Assembly (NCBI GenBank): GCA_014549065.1
Contig: JACDOX010000106.1
Span: forward strand, 471,570 to 535,569
Source of the DNA: Cardinalis cardinalis
Taxonomy: Eukaryota; Chordata; Aves; Passeriformes; Cardinalidae
Direction of reading: 5' to 3'
Length of the DNA stretch: 64,000 bases
The notes beneath the pieces were generated by a model that was not told where the DNA came from, ran no database searches, and worked only from the letters and a program-made list of their open reading frames with translations. Made by a program: the position numbers and the translations under genes. Shown here piece after piece: positions 21,877-31,089 of this stretch (the stretch's first letter is position 1; the number at the start of each line of letters is the position of its first letter).

Positions 21877-24834
21877 GTAGGGTCAAAAACATCCCCTTGG
21901 TTTGTTGTGTGTCAGTGCCACCCAGCAGCAAAGGGCCAAGAAAAATGGGATTTTAGAGGCTTCGTCCATCCCTGCTTCCAAACTCAGGCACAGCCTTTGG
22001 CAAGCAATGTAATCTCTTCATGCCTGACTTTAACAGCCCAAAGGATAAATCTGCCTTTGCACACAGGCTTAGGTGAGTTTGCTGCTGCCCTGCCAGACCC
22101 CCTGCCCTGTTCCAGAGCTGCAGCCATGATGCCTTGGGCAGCAGCTAAAAAATTTCCATTTCATCCCTGCAAAATTCAGATTCAGGTCAGCTGGACCGTT
22201 CCCTCCACCTGTGCCAAGTTTGATGAAGCAACTTGGCTGCAGGGACAGAGTTGAATAGAACCCAAGGGAAGGGGAATCTCAAAGTGACCAACCTGAAATG
22301 TCACAAAGTTTCAGCTGCTTAGGAAAAGTCAGGGGAGAAGTGAGGAGCATCTGATATGGCCCCTGGGCTGATTTTAAACCCTCTGGCTCTAGAGTTCACA
22401 TTTTGTCCACATCTGCCACAGGTGAGGAGCGTGGCCGGTGCTTCACCATCGAATACGTCATGCCCATGAACATCCAGCTGACCTCTGAATCCACAATCAA
22501 CGTCCTGAGTAAGTTGTTTGGTGGGGTTCCACCCTTTACATCCTACAAATCACCGAGTCCCAAGCACTAGGGACCCTCTCCAAGAAATCCCCTTTGTGTC
22601 CTTGCCAAAGAAGCTCTGAGTTCCTTGACAGTGCTGCCACACAACGATGCAACTACGNTTTTATCAAAGTGTTTGGCTTTTTAGTCTCCTCTCCATAATT
22701 TGCAGCTGTATTTATTCCCTTGCAATTTTACACTTTATATAGCAGGATGAATTGAGGATGGAGTGTCACAGCTCTCACGGTGAATTCTGCAGTCATCTCT
22801 GAATTAATAATTAATAGAAGTGTTTTGAAAACACTTATGCAGGGAAGCTAGAGAAAAATGCAGGTTCTGATGGTTTCCTACGCAACATTTCACACAGGAA
22901 CCCTCAGAAATGCAAACATCAGCAGAGCCACCACCATGGAGGTGGGACACTGGCACGGGTTGTCCAGAGAGTNTGTGAATGCTCCATCCCTGAAAATGTT
23001 CAGGGCCAGATTGGATGGAGCCTGGAGCAACCTGGGATTGTGGAAGGTGTTCCTGCCCATGGCAGAGAGCTGGAACATAAGGTCCCTTCCAACCCAAACC
23101 ATTCTGTGATTCCACAATTCTATGTTTTACTCAGCTCATTAGCAAGGAGAGGAACTCAGACACAACATGGTCTGAGCAGGAGGGTTGGAGCCCTCTCACA
23201 CAGCCAAGCACATTACTCACACTATTTAGGGAATATTAACCTGTTCCCACTTCCCTCTGCTCCTCTCTCTGCAGAGATGATTCGCTCTGCCACCCCCTTC
23301 CCTCTGGTCAGCCTCTTCTTCATGTTCATCGGCTTCATCCTGAGCAACATCGGCCACATCCGGCCCCACAGGACCATCCTCGCCTTTGTCTCGGGGATCT
23401 TCTTCATCCTCTCAGGTGAGTTCTGCATGCTGGGTTTTCTCCTGACAGCCCTTGAGCAGTGAGCACGTTTGCTTTCTCCTGACAGCCCTTGAGCAGGGAG
23501 CACGTTTGCTTTGGTAGCTGCTGGTGCTCTCCTAACCTGCCCTGGTGGCTTCTTGTCACCTTATCGCTCCCAGCTCAGTCCCACAGCCTGATCAGACCTC
23601 GTGGGATGGATGCAGAGCTTTGTGGAAATGTGGGGAAAGGCTGCCCAACCCACGCAGGAGCAGGTGCTGGGGGAGAGGATGCTTCTTGTGAAACATCAGT
23701 CGNAGGAGAGATCTGAAACTTCAAACTGCTCAGTTGGGCTGTGTCTGCATGAGAAAAGTGAATGTTTTATTCATGGTGTTGTGCAAGTGCTAAACAAATA
23801 GCTGTGACAGCTGAGCTTTGAAGCAGNTCCTACTGGAGCCAGATCTCTCCTCCCAGTGCTCACAGATTTCTCTGAACAGGGAATGTTTGACTGGAGTAAG
23901 AGGAGTTCCCTGGGTTGGAGCAGCAGGAGGGCAGCTCCTTTCCCCAGTTATCACAAGCATACTCCCGAGTTTTTTTACTTTCCCCCAAAGCCAGGCCTTC
24001 AGGAAGGGGCTTCTTCAGCAGCTTCATCCCTGAAGCATTTCTCACTGTCCTTCCCCAGGTCTGTCACTGGTGGTGGGGCTGGTCCTCTACATATCCAGCA
24101 TTAACGATGAGATGCTCAACAGGACCAAGGACTCGGAGTCGTTCTTCAATTACAAATATGGGTGGTCCTTTGCCTTCTCTGCCATCTCGTTCCTTCTCAC
24201 AGAGGTACCCACACCCTGTAACAAGTGTATCCCATTCCCAGGGGTGGGCAGACTGGGGCTGTTGGCAAAAAGGGGGCTCAGAGGGGTTTAAGGGAGGGCT
24301 GGGAGGGTAGAGGGTAATGTGTAGAGTGAAGGGGACATGTGGGGGGCACAAACCTAACCTGGAGCACTGATGAGGCATTTGATCACAGTTTGGTGCCAGG
24401 CATGAAAAGCAGAGATGTGGTTGTGCTGCATTATTCAGTGCACAGATCCATGGTGACAGCACTCGGGTGCTTGTGAGCATCAGCACAGCCCAAAGCAGGC
24501 CATTTCTGTGTAGTCCCGTGCGGGTGGCGGCGCACGGGGGGCGGGGAGGTTCTCAGTCCGTCTGTCTGTCCTGCAGAGCGCCGGGGTGATGTCCGTGTAC
24601 CTGTTCATGAAGCGCTACACGGCCGAGGACCTCTACAGACCCCACCCCGGCTTCTACCGGCCGCGCCTGAGCAACTGCTCCGACTACTCGGGGCAGTTCC
24701 TGCACCCCGACGCGTGGGCGCGGGGCCGCAGCCCCTCGGACATCTCCAGCGAGGCGTCCCTGCAGATGAACAGCAACTACCCAGCCCTGCTCAAGTGCCC
24801 CGACTACGACCAGATGTCCTCGTCCCCNTGCTGA
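21681..24834 (+). CDS. CACNG5: CACNG5, TARP gamma-5, complete in five coding exons
   Basis: Four-pass membrane protein of the claudin/PMP22 superfamily and a type II TARP; in vertebrates gamma-5 binds AMPA receptors and modulates their gating. Exons 21681-21876, 22422-22508, 23275-23415, 24059-24204 and 24577-24834 join in frame to 275 residues plus stop, the same length as I recall for the human protein, and the sequence matches it almost throughout. All introns are GT-AG. Visible parts: TM1 about residues 9-29; first extracellular loop with an N-glycosylation site at Asn45 (N-Q-T), the claudin-type GLW at 57-59 and cysteines 62 and 72; TM2 about 103-121; TM3 about 129-154; TM4 about 176-200; cytoplasmic tail ending S-S-P-C. 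ATG 21681 is preferred because it gives the known M-S-A-C start and has a purine at -3; an in-frame ATG at 21669 would add four residues in a weak context. One N falls in the third base of a proline codon and is harmless. Confidence 0.97.
21877..22421 (+). other. CACNG5: CACNG5 intron 1 of the coding part
   Basis: 545 bases between GTAGGG and CCACAG. Nothing recognisable besides the splice sites. Confidence 0.9.
22422..22508 (+). CDS. CACNG5: CACNG5 coding exon 2
   Basis: Encodes residues 66-94 plus the first base of Lys95, the distal part of the first extracellular loop with Cys72. The acceptor is CTGCCACAG and the donor is A|GTAAGT. It is the shortest coding exon and keeps phase 1 at both ends. 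Confidence 0.95.
22930..23123 (+). mobile_element. CR1 LINE 3' end inside CACNG5 intron 2
   Basis: Matches the avian CR1 3' end: GGTTGTCCAGAGAG, then GGCCAGATTGGATGGAGCCT, CCTGCCCATGGCAGAG, AAGGTCCCTTCCAACCC, and a tail with two degenerate ATTCTRTG repeats. It is 5'-truncated as usual for CR1 and lies in the sense direction of the gene. Confidence 0.9.
23275..23415 (+). CDS. CACNG5: CACNG5 coding exon 3
   Basis: Encodes residues 95-141 plus the first base of Gly142: TM2, the short basic cytoplasmic turn (H-I-R-P-H-R) and the start of TM3. The acceptor is CTCTCTGCAG and the donor is G|GTGAGT. A 37-bp tandem duplication follows the donor by about 20 bases. Confidence 0.95.
23436..23509 (+). 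repeat. 37-bp tandem duplication at the start of CACNG5 intron 3
   Basis: Two copies of a 37-bp segment beginning TTTCTCCTGACAGCCC (23436 and 23473), differing by one base. The segment contains CTCCTGACAG, an acceptor-like string, so the duplication doubles a potential decoy splice acceptor. Confidence 0.9.
24059..24204 (+). CDS. CACNG5: CACNG5 coding exon 4
   Basis: Encodes residues 142-190: the rest of TM3, the second extracellular loop with a further N-R-T sequon at Asn162, and the first half of TM4. The acceptor is CTTCCCCAG and the donor is GAG|GTACCC (phase 0). Confidence 0.95.
24577..24834 (+). CDS. CACNG5: CACNG5 coding exon 5, C-terminal tail and stop
   Basis: Encodes residues 191-275: the end of TM4 and the whole cytoplasmic tail, ending S-S-P-C before TGA. 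The acceptor is GTCCTGCAG. The exon and the first bases of the 3' UTR are much richer in CG dinucleotides than the other exons, giving a small intragenic CpG cluster. The terminal tetrapeptide differs from the T-T-P-V PDZ ligand of type I TARPs, as expected for gamma-5. Confidence 0.95.
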   Translation, partial: SAGVMSVYLFMKRYTAEDLYRPHPGFYRPRLSNCSDYSGQFLHPDAWARGRSPSDISSEASLQMNSNYPALLKCPDYDQMSSSXC

Positions 24835-26150
24835 GCCCCCCGGCCCCGCGCCCCTCCGCCGGGCGCCGCGCCCCGACTCCGTTTGTCGTTTTTTTAGGCC
24901 GCTCTTTTCTGGCCAATTCTCTATTTATAGGANCGTAAATATAACCAGAGAGATTGGTTATATAACCAATAGTGTAACCTAGAGAATTGGGATGTTTCCC
25001 TTTCTTTGTTTTTTTGGGTTGTTTTATTCCTCCCCGCATAACTAAGAATCTCTCCAAAGTCCTCCTCTCTCAGCTCATCCCGCTGAGCAAACAGCAGTTC
25101 TGCCTGGNGGATAAATCCAGGGCTGGACTCAAGAGCAGGAAAAAGAAAATAGAGTAGAACTAAGGGAAAAAAGGTGTATTTTTTGGTGTAGGTAGGCAGG
25201 CTGATAAAGTTTGTGCATTCGACTGTATCATTGAGTTCTATATTTACTAGCCTGAGCGCCGGCAGGCATAAAAGATTTGTGTAACTTTCCAAAAAACCAG
25301 CATTAGAAATATATGAATTTTGTCTTGACTGAACACTTACTGGTTGGTATCTCTCACTGCTGGATATCACTTCCAGCCAGGCTGCAATGGGAAATAGCCT
25401 TCCATGACATCCTTCCATGGACNCCAGCAGCTTGTTGTTCCTCCATGGCCACTTGGAAACTGTTGCTTAAATATCCCATGTTAGACTGGAGGGATGGCTC
25501 CAGCACCCAAATTTCCTCTGCCATCCTATAGACAGGAGGCCTGAAGCATAAATGGGAGAGTTTCAGTGCAGCTTTGAGTGGAAAACAGCCTAAACCTTTC
25601 CCATAGGAAACACGAGGTGCAGGATTTAGAGGAAAGAAGTTATTTCAGTGAAAGGCAAGACCCCAAACTGGTGTAAAGTGATTTTGCTGAGATCATTGGT
25701 ACAAGTCCACTGCAGNAAAGTAGTTGGCTTATTTTACATTATGACAAGAAAATGTTATTTTCACTGCTTTTTTGTTGTTGTTTTTTGTTTGTTTGTTTTG
25801 GGGTTTTNTGTGTGTGTGTGTATTTATTTTGAGGTTTTAAGTTTGAAAATTTCATCTGATGCTTTGGCATTTTGGCCTTAGCCAGCTGCCAGGGGAAAAC
25901 ACCACTGCCACAGAGGGAAAACAAAGGGCAGGGAAGGAAAAGGCTATGATCCCTCATGCAAGCNCCAGCTTGTCACCTTGCAGGAGAAAGAGCTTTGCCC
26001 AAACTTTATTTCTGTTCTTGTTATTTTAAATCTTTCTGAAAATTTCCATTCTGCAGAAAAATAACAGTCTGGGGATTCTTGGTATATTTGAGCTTGTTTT
26101 GTCTAACTGTTAATTAAAAGAAATAGAATATTTGCAGTTTTAACCTCATT
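24835..26150 (+). other. CACNG5: CACNG5 3' UTR (extent uncertain)
   Basis: Begins GC-rich after the stop and becomes AT-rich. A nested inverted-repeat region lies at 24913-24990, and T/G-rich runs at 25768-25830. No canonical AATAAA is seen in the first kilobase; ATTAAA at about 26113 is a possible polyadenylation signal. The end is inferred. Confidence 0.45.
24913..24990 (+). other. Nested inverted repeats in the CACNG5 3' UTR
   Basis: The outer arms CCAATTCTCTA (24913-24923) and TAGAGAATTGG (24980-24990) are perfect 11-bp complements. Between them lies an 18-nt perfect palindrome, ATTGGTTATATAACCAAT (24953-24970). A third, mutually exclusive pairing is possible: TATAACCA (24940-24947) with TGGTTATA (24955-24962) around a 7-nt loop. 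In RNA this could form a stem with an internal hairpin. Confidence 0.75.
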
Positions 26151-28135
26151 TGTAGCACGCTGCATAATGAATGTTGGACCNCTTGGTTGTTATTAATTAA
26201 TATTATTATTTATTATTTGCTATTAAATATTTATTATTTGTAAACTGCTCCAAAGCAGGGTGCAGCACCACTGTTAGCATCCATTACAACACCCATTCCA
26301 CAGGATATCACTGCAGGAGTGTATCCAGCCAGCTCTGGAACAGGATTACTCTTCTCCACTTCCTCCAGAGAAGCAAGTAATGCATATTTAGTGTATATCT
26401 GGGTAGATTCCTAATTTGCAAAGTTTTAAAATCAGGGCATATTTCTGTAGACACAGTTCTATTCACCCTCGGTTTCTGTATGACCCTCGAGCATTTTTGT
26501 GCTCTCACTTAGCCCCAGTTTTTAAGAGCTTCGTGACAGGTTGCCTGCTGGGAAGGTTCAGGCACTAAAGCACAACACAGCCCCACCTCCAGTTACAAAT
26601 CTGCTGGTCCTCACCTGCCCCCAGCCTGACAAACCATCAGTTTTCCATCAGGATCTCCATATTCAGTGTGAATTTGGCTCCAAAAAACCACTGCAGCTCA
26701 CAAGCAATCATTTTGAGTTTCCCAGGGGCTGNTCTGGTTTGCTGGGCTTGATGCTGGTGGTTCTTGGTGGCTCACGGGCTGTTGCCTTTGCATGTAACTC
26801 TTGATGGACGCTGATATTCTCAGTCCTTGGGAGGGAGATGTCCAGGATCACCAAAACTGCTGATGGCCAGAGCCACAAGGGCTCTCCCGTGGCCACATTC
26901 CCCACCCTGGGGAGTCATCCTGTGGTTAATCCTGTGCAGCACCATGGGATGTCCCTGTCCCCAGGTGGAATTTTCCTTTGCACTGATTAAATACAGCATT
27001 ATTCATTTTATAAATTTAAATGTTTGCCTACACAAGTAGAAGAAATTAGAAGAACTGCATGCCTTCCTCAAGGCCCCAGAAGGTTTAGCAGAGTCTAGGG
27101 GCGAATTAGAAAAGTAATTATTTTAATTCATTGGAGAGATTCTCATCATGTGGCTGCATTTGTGAGCCTGGGAGTTCACACATTCACCCAGTGAGCACAA
27201 GTGCAGGACTGCCAGAAAAAATCTGTTAAAATAAATNTTTGCTGTTGGTTCAGTAAGTGCACATTTTAGGGAGGCTAATGTGGTGTTTGCCAAGCACAGG
27301 CAGCANTGGCTGTGCCTCTGGGTGCTGCTCTGTCCCTCCCAAGGTGCCTGCTGTGGCAGAAGCTGTCACTGTGGATGTCTGTGGGCCTCCCAGTGCAGTT
27401 ATCACACCTTTGTGGGCCCTGGAGAAACTTTTCCAGAGCCTTGGGTCCTCGGAGCCTGGGCCTGGGTGAGGGGCTGGGGTGAGCCCAGCCACCCTGCCAG
27501 GCTCACTGCCCCAAGAACCAGCCTGGAGCTGCAGTTCTCCAAGCAAGAAATGCTGAGTAAGTACATGCAGCACCCCCTTAGGACACCCACAAATGATTTT
27601 ATCACCTCTTCTAATTACCTGNCGTGGTTCTTCCCCACATCCTCCCTTCTTGAGGACCAGCACTCAGTCCTGTCCTGCAGTCTCTCTCCCACCCACCTAA
27701 GTGATGCCCTCTCACTGGGTTCTGTGTCTGTTGCTTNGACTGCAATAAATAAAAAGTGGAGTTTGAGGGTGAACTGCCAATTAAATGAGAGGTTTTACCC
27801 CATGAGTCCTCAGATTCACCCGATGGGATGAGCCAAGCCTCCCCCAGGCCCGTGGGAAGGTGGCTGCTGTCTGACACTGCTCAGAAAATGGTTTGTACTG
27901 AGAAGCACAAAAATCTTTTGCATGAATGACTAATTGGTGTCAGAGTCTTTGTGCACAAGGCTGTGGCTCCTTGAGCTACAGCAGCAGAGTGAGTTACTGG
28001 GATTAAGGGTTAAATAAAGCCTGATCCTGGTGCATTCCCTGCTCCAGGTGCTGCTCAGGGTGCAGCAGGTGAAGGTTCTCTGTCCCTGACATCAGCAGAG
28101 ACACAAACACACCTCCATCCCACAGCCTGTGTGTC
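26151..28135. other. Intergenic, no gene recognised
   Basis: Unique sequence downstream of CACNG5, AT-rich at 26150-26250 (TATTATT runs) and otherwise ordinary. No exon, RNA gene or repeat family recognised. Confidence 0.6.
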
Positions 28136-28149
28136 CTGTGGATCCTTGG

Positions 28150-28188
28150 GATGGAGGGATAATGGAGGGATGGATAGATGGATGGATG
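28150..28188 (+). repeat. Short GGAT/GATG repeat on the left flank of the ERV element
   Basis: Degenerate GGATGGAGGGAT and GGATGGATG repeats ending where the retroviral element begins. The same GGAT motif resumes on the other side of the element. Confidence 0.8.
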
Positions 28189-28977
28189 TGTTGTTGTTGT
28201 CATATTTCTAAAGTCCCATACCTTCTTAGTGATTTTCTTGTAGGACTGACTCCTTCTTCTNCAGANTGTTCCTGCTTCTTCAGGGCTCCTTCAANGCTNT
28301 CCCTNACTGGCCAACCCACCCCCTTTTATCCCAGTTATCTTCATTAGTCACAGCTGCAGCCCAATTAGAACAACTGGGACTTATCAGGGCAAGGCCACCT
28401 ATACAATACACATATTTTTATACAATACATCTATTTTACAATGCATATATTTTACTATGGCTCAAAGNCCACCTATATTTCCCCCTTTTCTTTTANCAGG
28501 ATTAACAATTATACAATTATTTAAATACAATACATATATTTTACCATGACTCAAAGGCCACGTTCCCCCACAGCTCCTTGACTCAAAGGCCATATTCTTC
28601 CACAGCTCCTGGCTGTCACAGCTCCTTGACTCAAGGGCCATGTTTCTTCACAGCTCTTGGCTGTCCATAGCTCCTTCACAGCTCTTGGCTGTCCACACCT
28701 CTTGGCTGTCTTATCCTGTCAATCACAATAGGGTCACCAATTGTTGTTATATTTCAGTGCAGCATTCAGTCCCATACATTATTGGTGTTCTCTTGAGGGC
28801 ACCTCACTCCTTCTTAGCCAGGGCTCCTTCCAGGCTCTCCCTGACTGGCCAACCCACCCTCTTTTATCCCAGTTTTCTTGACTAGCCACAGCTGCAGCCC
28901 ACTGAAGGACATTGCAGCTGCNGCCCATCGAGAGCAACCGAGACCTACTGGGGCAAGGCCATCTATACAATATATAC
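28189..28977 (-). mobile_element. Compact, internally deleted ERV (LTR-leader-PPT-LTR)
   Basis: Read on the minus strand, a 5' LTR (about 28977-28742) is followed by a primer-binding-site-like TGGTGACCC (28739-28731). Next come about 235 bases of leader with repeated AGGAGCTGTG phrases, then a polypurine tract AAAAGAAAAGGGGG (28494-28481) and a 3' LTR (about 28477-28189). The two LTR copies share the GATAAAAG and GTTGGCCAGT region and the AGGCC(A/T)CCTATACAAT end. No gag, pol or env sequence remains. The 5' LTR seems to lack about 75 bases present in the other copy. Seven isolated Ns lie inside. LTR edges are approximate. Confidence 0.7.
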
Positions 28978-29072
28978 TGGATGGATGGATGGATGGATGG
29001 ATGGATGGATGGATGGATGGATGGATGGATGGATGGATGGATGGATGGATGGATGGATGGATGGATGGATGG
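28978..29072 (+). repeat. (GGAT)n microsatellite running into the gap
   Basis: About 24 uninterrupted GGAT units up to the first N at 29073. The assembly gap that follows is probably caused by this repeat. Confidence 0.95.
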
Positions 29073-29588
29073 NNNNNNNNNNNNNNNNNNNNNNNNNNNN
29101 NNNNNNNNNNNNNNNNNNNNNNNNNNNNNNNNNNNNNNNNNNNNNNNNNNNNNNNNNNNNNNNNNNNNNNNNNNNNNNNNNNNNNNNNNNNNNNNNNNNN
29201 NNNNNNNNNNNNNNNNNNNNNNNNNNNNNNNNNNNNNNNNNNNNNNNNNNNNNNNNNNNNNNNNNNNNNNNNNNNNNNNNNNNNNNNNNNNNNNNNNNNN
29301 NNNNNNNNNNNNNNNNNNNNNNNNNNNNNNNNNNNNNNNNNNNNNNNNNNNNNNNNNNNNNNNNNNNNNNNNNNNNNNNNNNNNNNNNNNNNNNNNNNNN
29401 NNNNNNNNNNNNNNNNNNNNNNNNNNNNNNNNNNNNNNNNNNNNNNNNNNNNNNNNNNNNNNNNNNNNNNNNNNNNNNNNNNNNNNNNNNNNNNNNNNNN
29501 NNNNNNNNNNNNNNNNNNNNNNNNNNNNNNNNNNNNNNNNNNNNNNNNNNNNNNNNNNNNNNNNNNNNNNNNNNNNNNNNNNNNNNNN
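29073..29588. other. Assembly gap, 516 Ns
   Basis: Run of N. The left edge is GGAT repeat and the right edge is unique sequence. Confidence 1.
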
Positions 29589-31025
29589 AAAACCCCATCT
29601 CAGGGGAAGCTGGCTAGGGAAGTGGATGCTCTGAGATCTCAGGGAACTCCCAGGAGCCACCCTGCCCCTCTGTGTCTGGAGTTTTTTAATCAAATTCCCC
29701 CTTCTGTAAGCCCAAAAAGGCATTTTGTGGCCTGTATCTCTGGNACATGAAAGCTCCACTGCCAGCATCCCCAGGACTTTTCTCATTCCCCCTTTACACC
29801 ACAACACTCCCATGGCCCCAGGGGTGACAGGGCCCTGGTGGGAACCATTNTCCCATTAGTAGTGTCCTGACAGCCCTCACTGAACCATGAGGTGTGGATG
29901 CAAGAGGTTCATTAAAGACCAATCATGAGCAGTAATGAAGCAGCCAGGAATAACAAGGCTGTGCTGGATCTTGTTCTCCTTCAGTTGCTGCTGGAGCACC
30001 TTGAGGCTCCAGAGCCCTTTCCTGCCCAGTGAAAAACTCTGATTAAATACATAAATTCACAAATAGGTGCAGATGACCTGCCCTCCAGTGCAGCTGTGGT
30101 GGCAGTGGGCACGAGGAGCTTGGAAGGTTCAGGTGAGGCAGGAGATCCTGTGAGGCAGAACCCCCCACTCCAGGCAAGGAGGCAGCCCAAGAGCCCTGCT
30201 GAAGCTGCTGTGAGATGAGATGAGGTTTGGGCAGACGTTTTGAGGCAAGCTGGTGCTGCTCTTGCCCAGGAGGGGCCATGGAGCTGTTGGTCAGGTAGGC
30301 AGGGGGAGAGCAAATCCTTCTGCTGGCATTCCCCAGATGATATTTGCTGTTGCATCATCTGGACACNGGGTTAAAAACCTGTGCCCTTTGTCAGCTTCAA
30401 GCAGACAAGACCCAAAGGTATTTTTATGGTGTTTTCCCTAAAACACAGCACTGTGGCAGGCTCAGGAGCTGACTTGGTGCACACAGTGTGGGGGTTTCCA
30501 GCTCACAGGCCCTTGNGTTGCATTATTAATACTATTCATCAAGGTTGTGTATTCATTTTCCCGAATGTGNGTTGGCCCCATGGGCTACTCAAGGTGTGCT
30601 AAGAAATTAAATAGTCTTATTCTTCCCTGCTGATAGCTTGTTAGCTGTGCAGAGCTGGTGTGCCTGTGCTGGGGATGCTGTGTGAGCAGGCAGAATATTC
30701 ACCTGGGTAAATACTCCTCCACTAATGAGAAGTAGCTGAGAGATATTTATTTTCTTCTTCTTCTTCTTCCTTCCTCATGGGATTTATTTATTTACTTATT
30801 TTTTTTCCCCAAATTAACAGTCAAGCCTATCTAGAAAAAGCAGCTTTTTTCCTTCTTGTTTTTCTCATCCAGTTTTGGGGTCTTGGTAGGGTCTCCTTCC
30901 TTTGCTCCCCACCCTTTGCTCCACCAGCTCTTTGTGCCCAAGAACCACATCAGCTCTTTAACTCTTCTTTCTGCAAACTGGCTGCACCACAGCACACAGG
31001 AGAGCTGTGACTGCTGGGCAGGGAG
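29589..31025. other. Intergenic, no gene recognised
   Basis: Unique sequence; a TTC repeat lies at 30752-30768. No exon or repeat family recognised. Confidence 0.6.
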
Positions 31026-31085
31026 CAGGGTGTCCCCAGGGTGTCCCCAGGGTGTCCCCAGGGTGTCCCCAGGGTGTCCCCCCGT
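31026..31085 (+). repeat. 12-bp minisatellite
   Basis: Five near-perfect tandem copies of a 12-bp unit, AGGGTGTCCCC with a joining C or A. It has G-runs on both strands. Confidence 0.9.
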
Positions 31086-31089
31086 GCCC

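Noticed and set aside
28779..29813. Open frames spanning the 516-base gap
   Set aside because: They are artefacts of translating Ns and the GGAT repeat.
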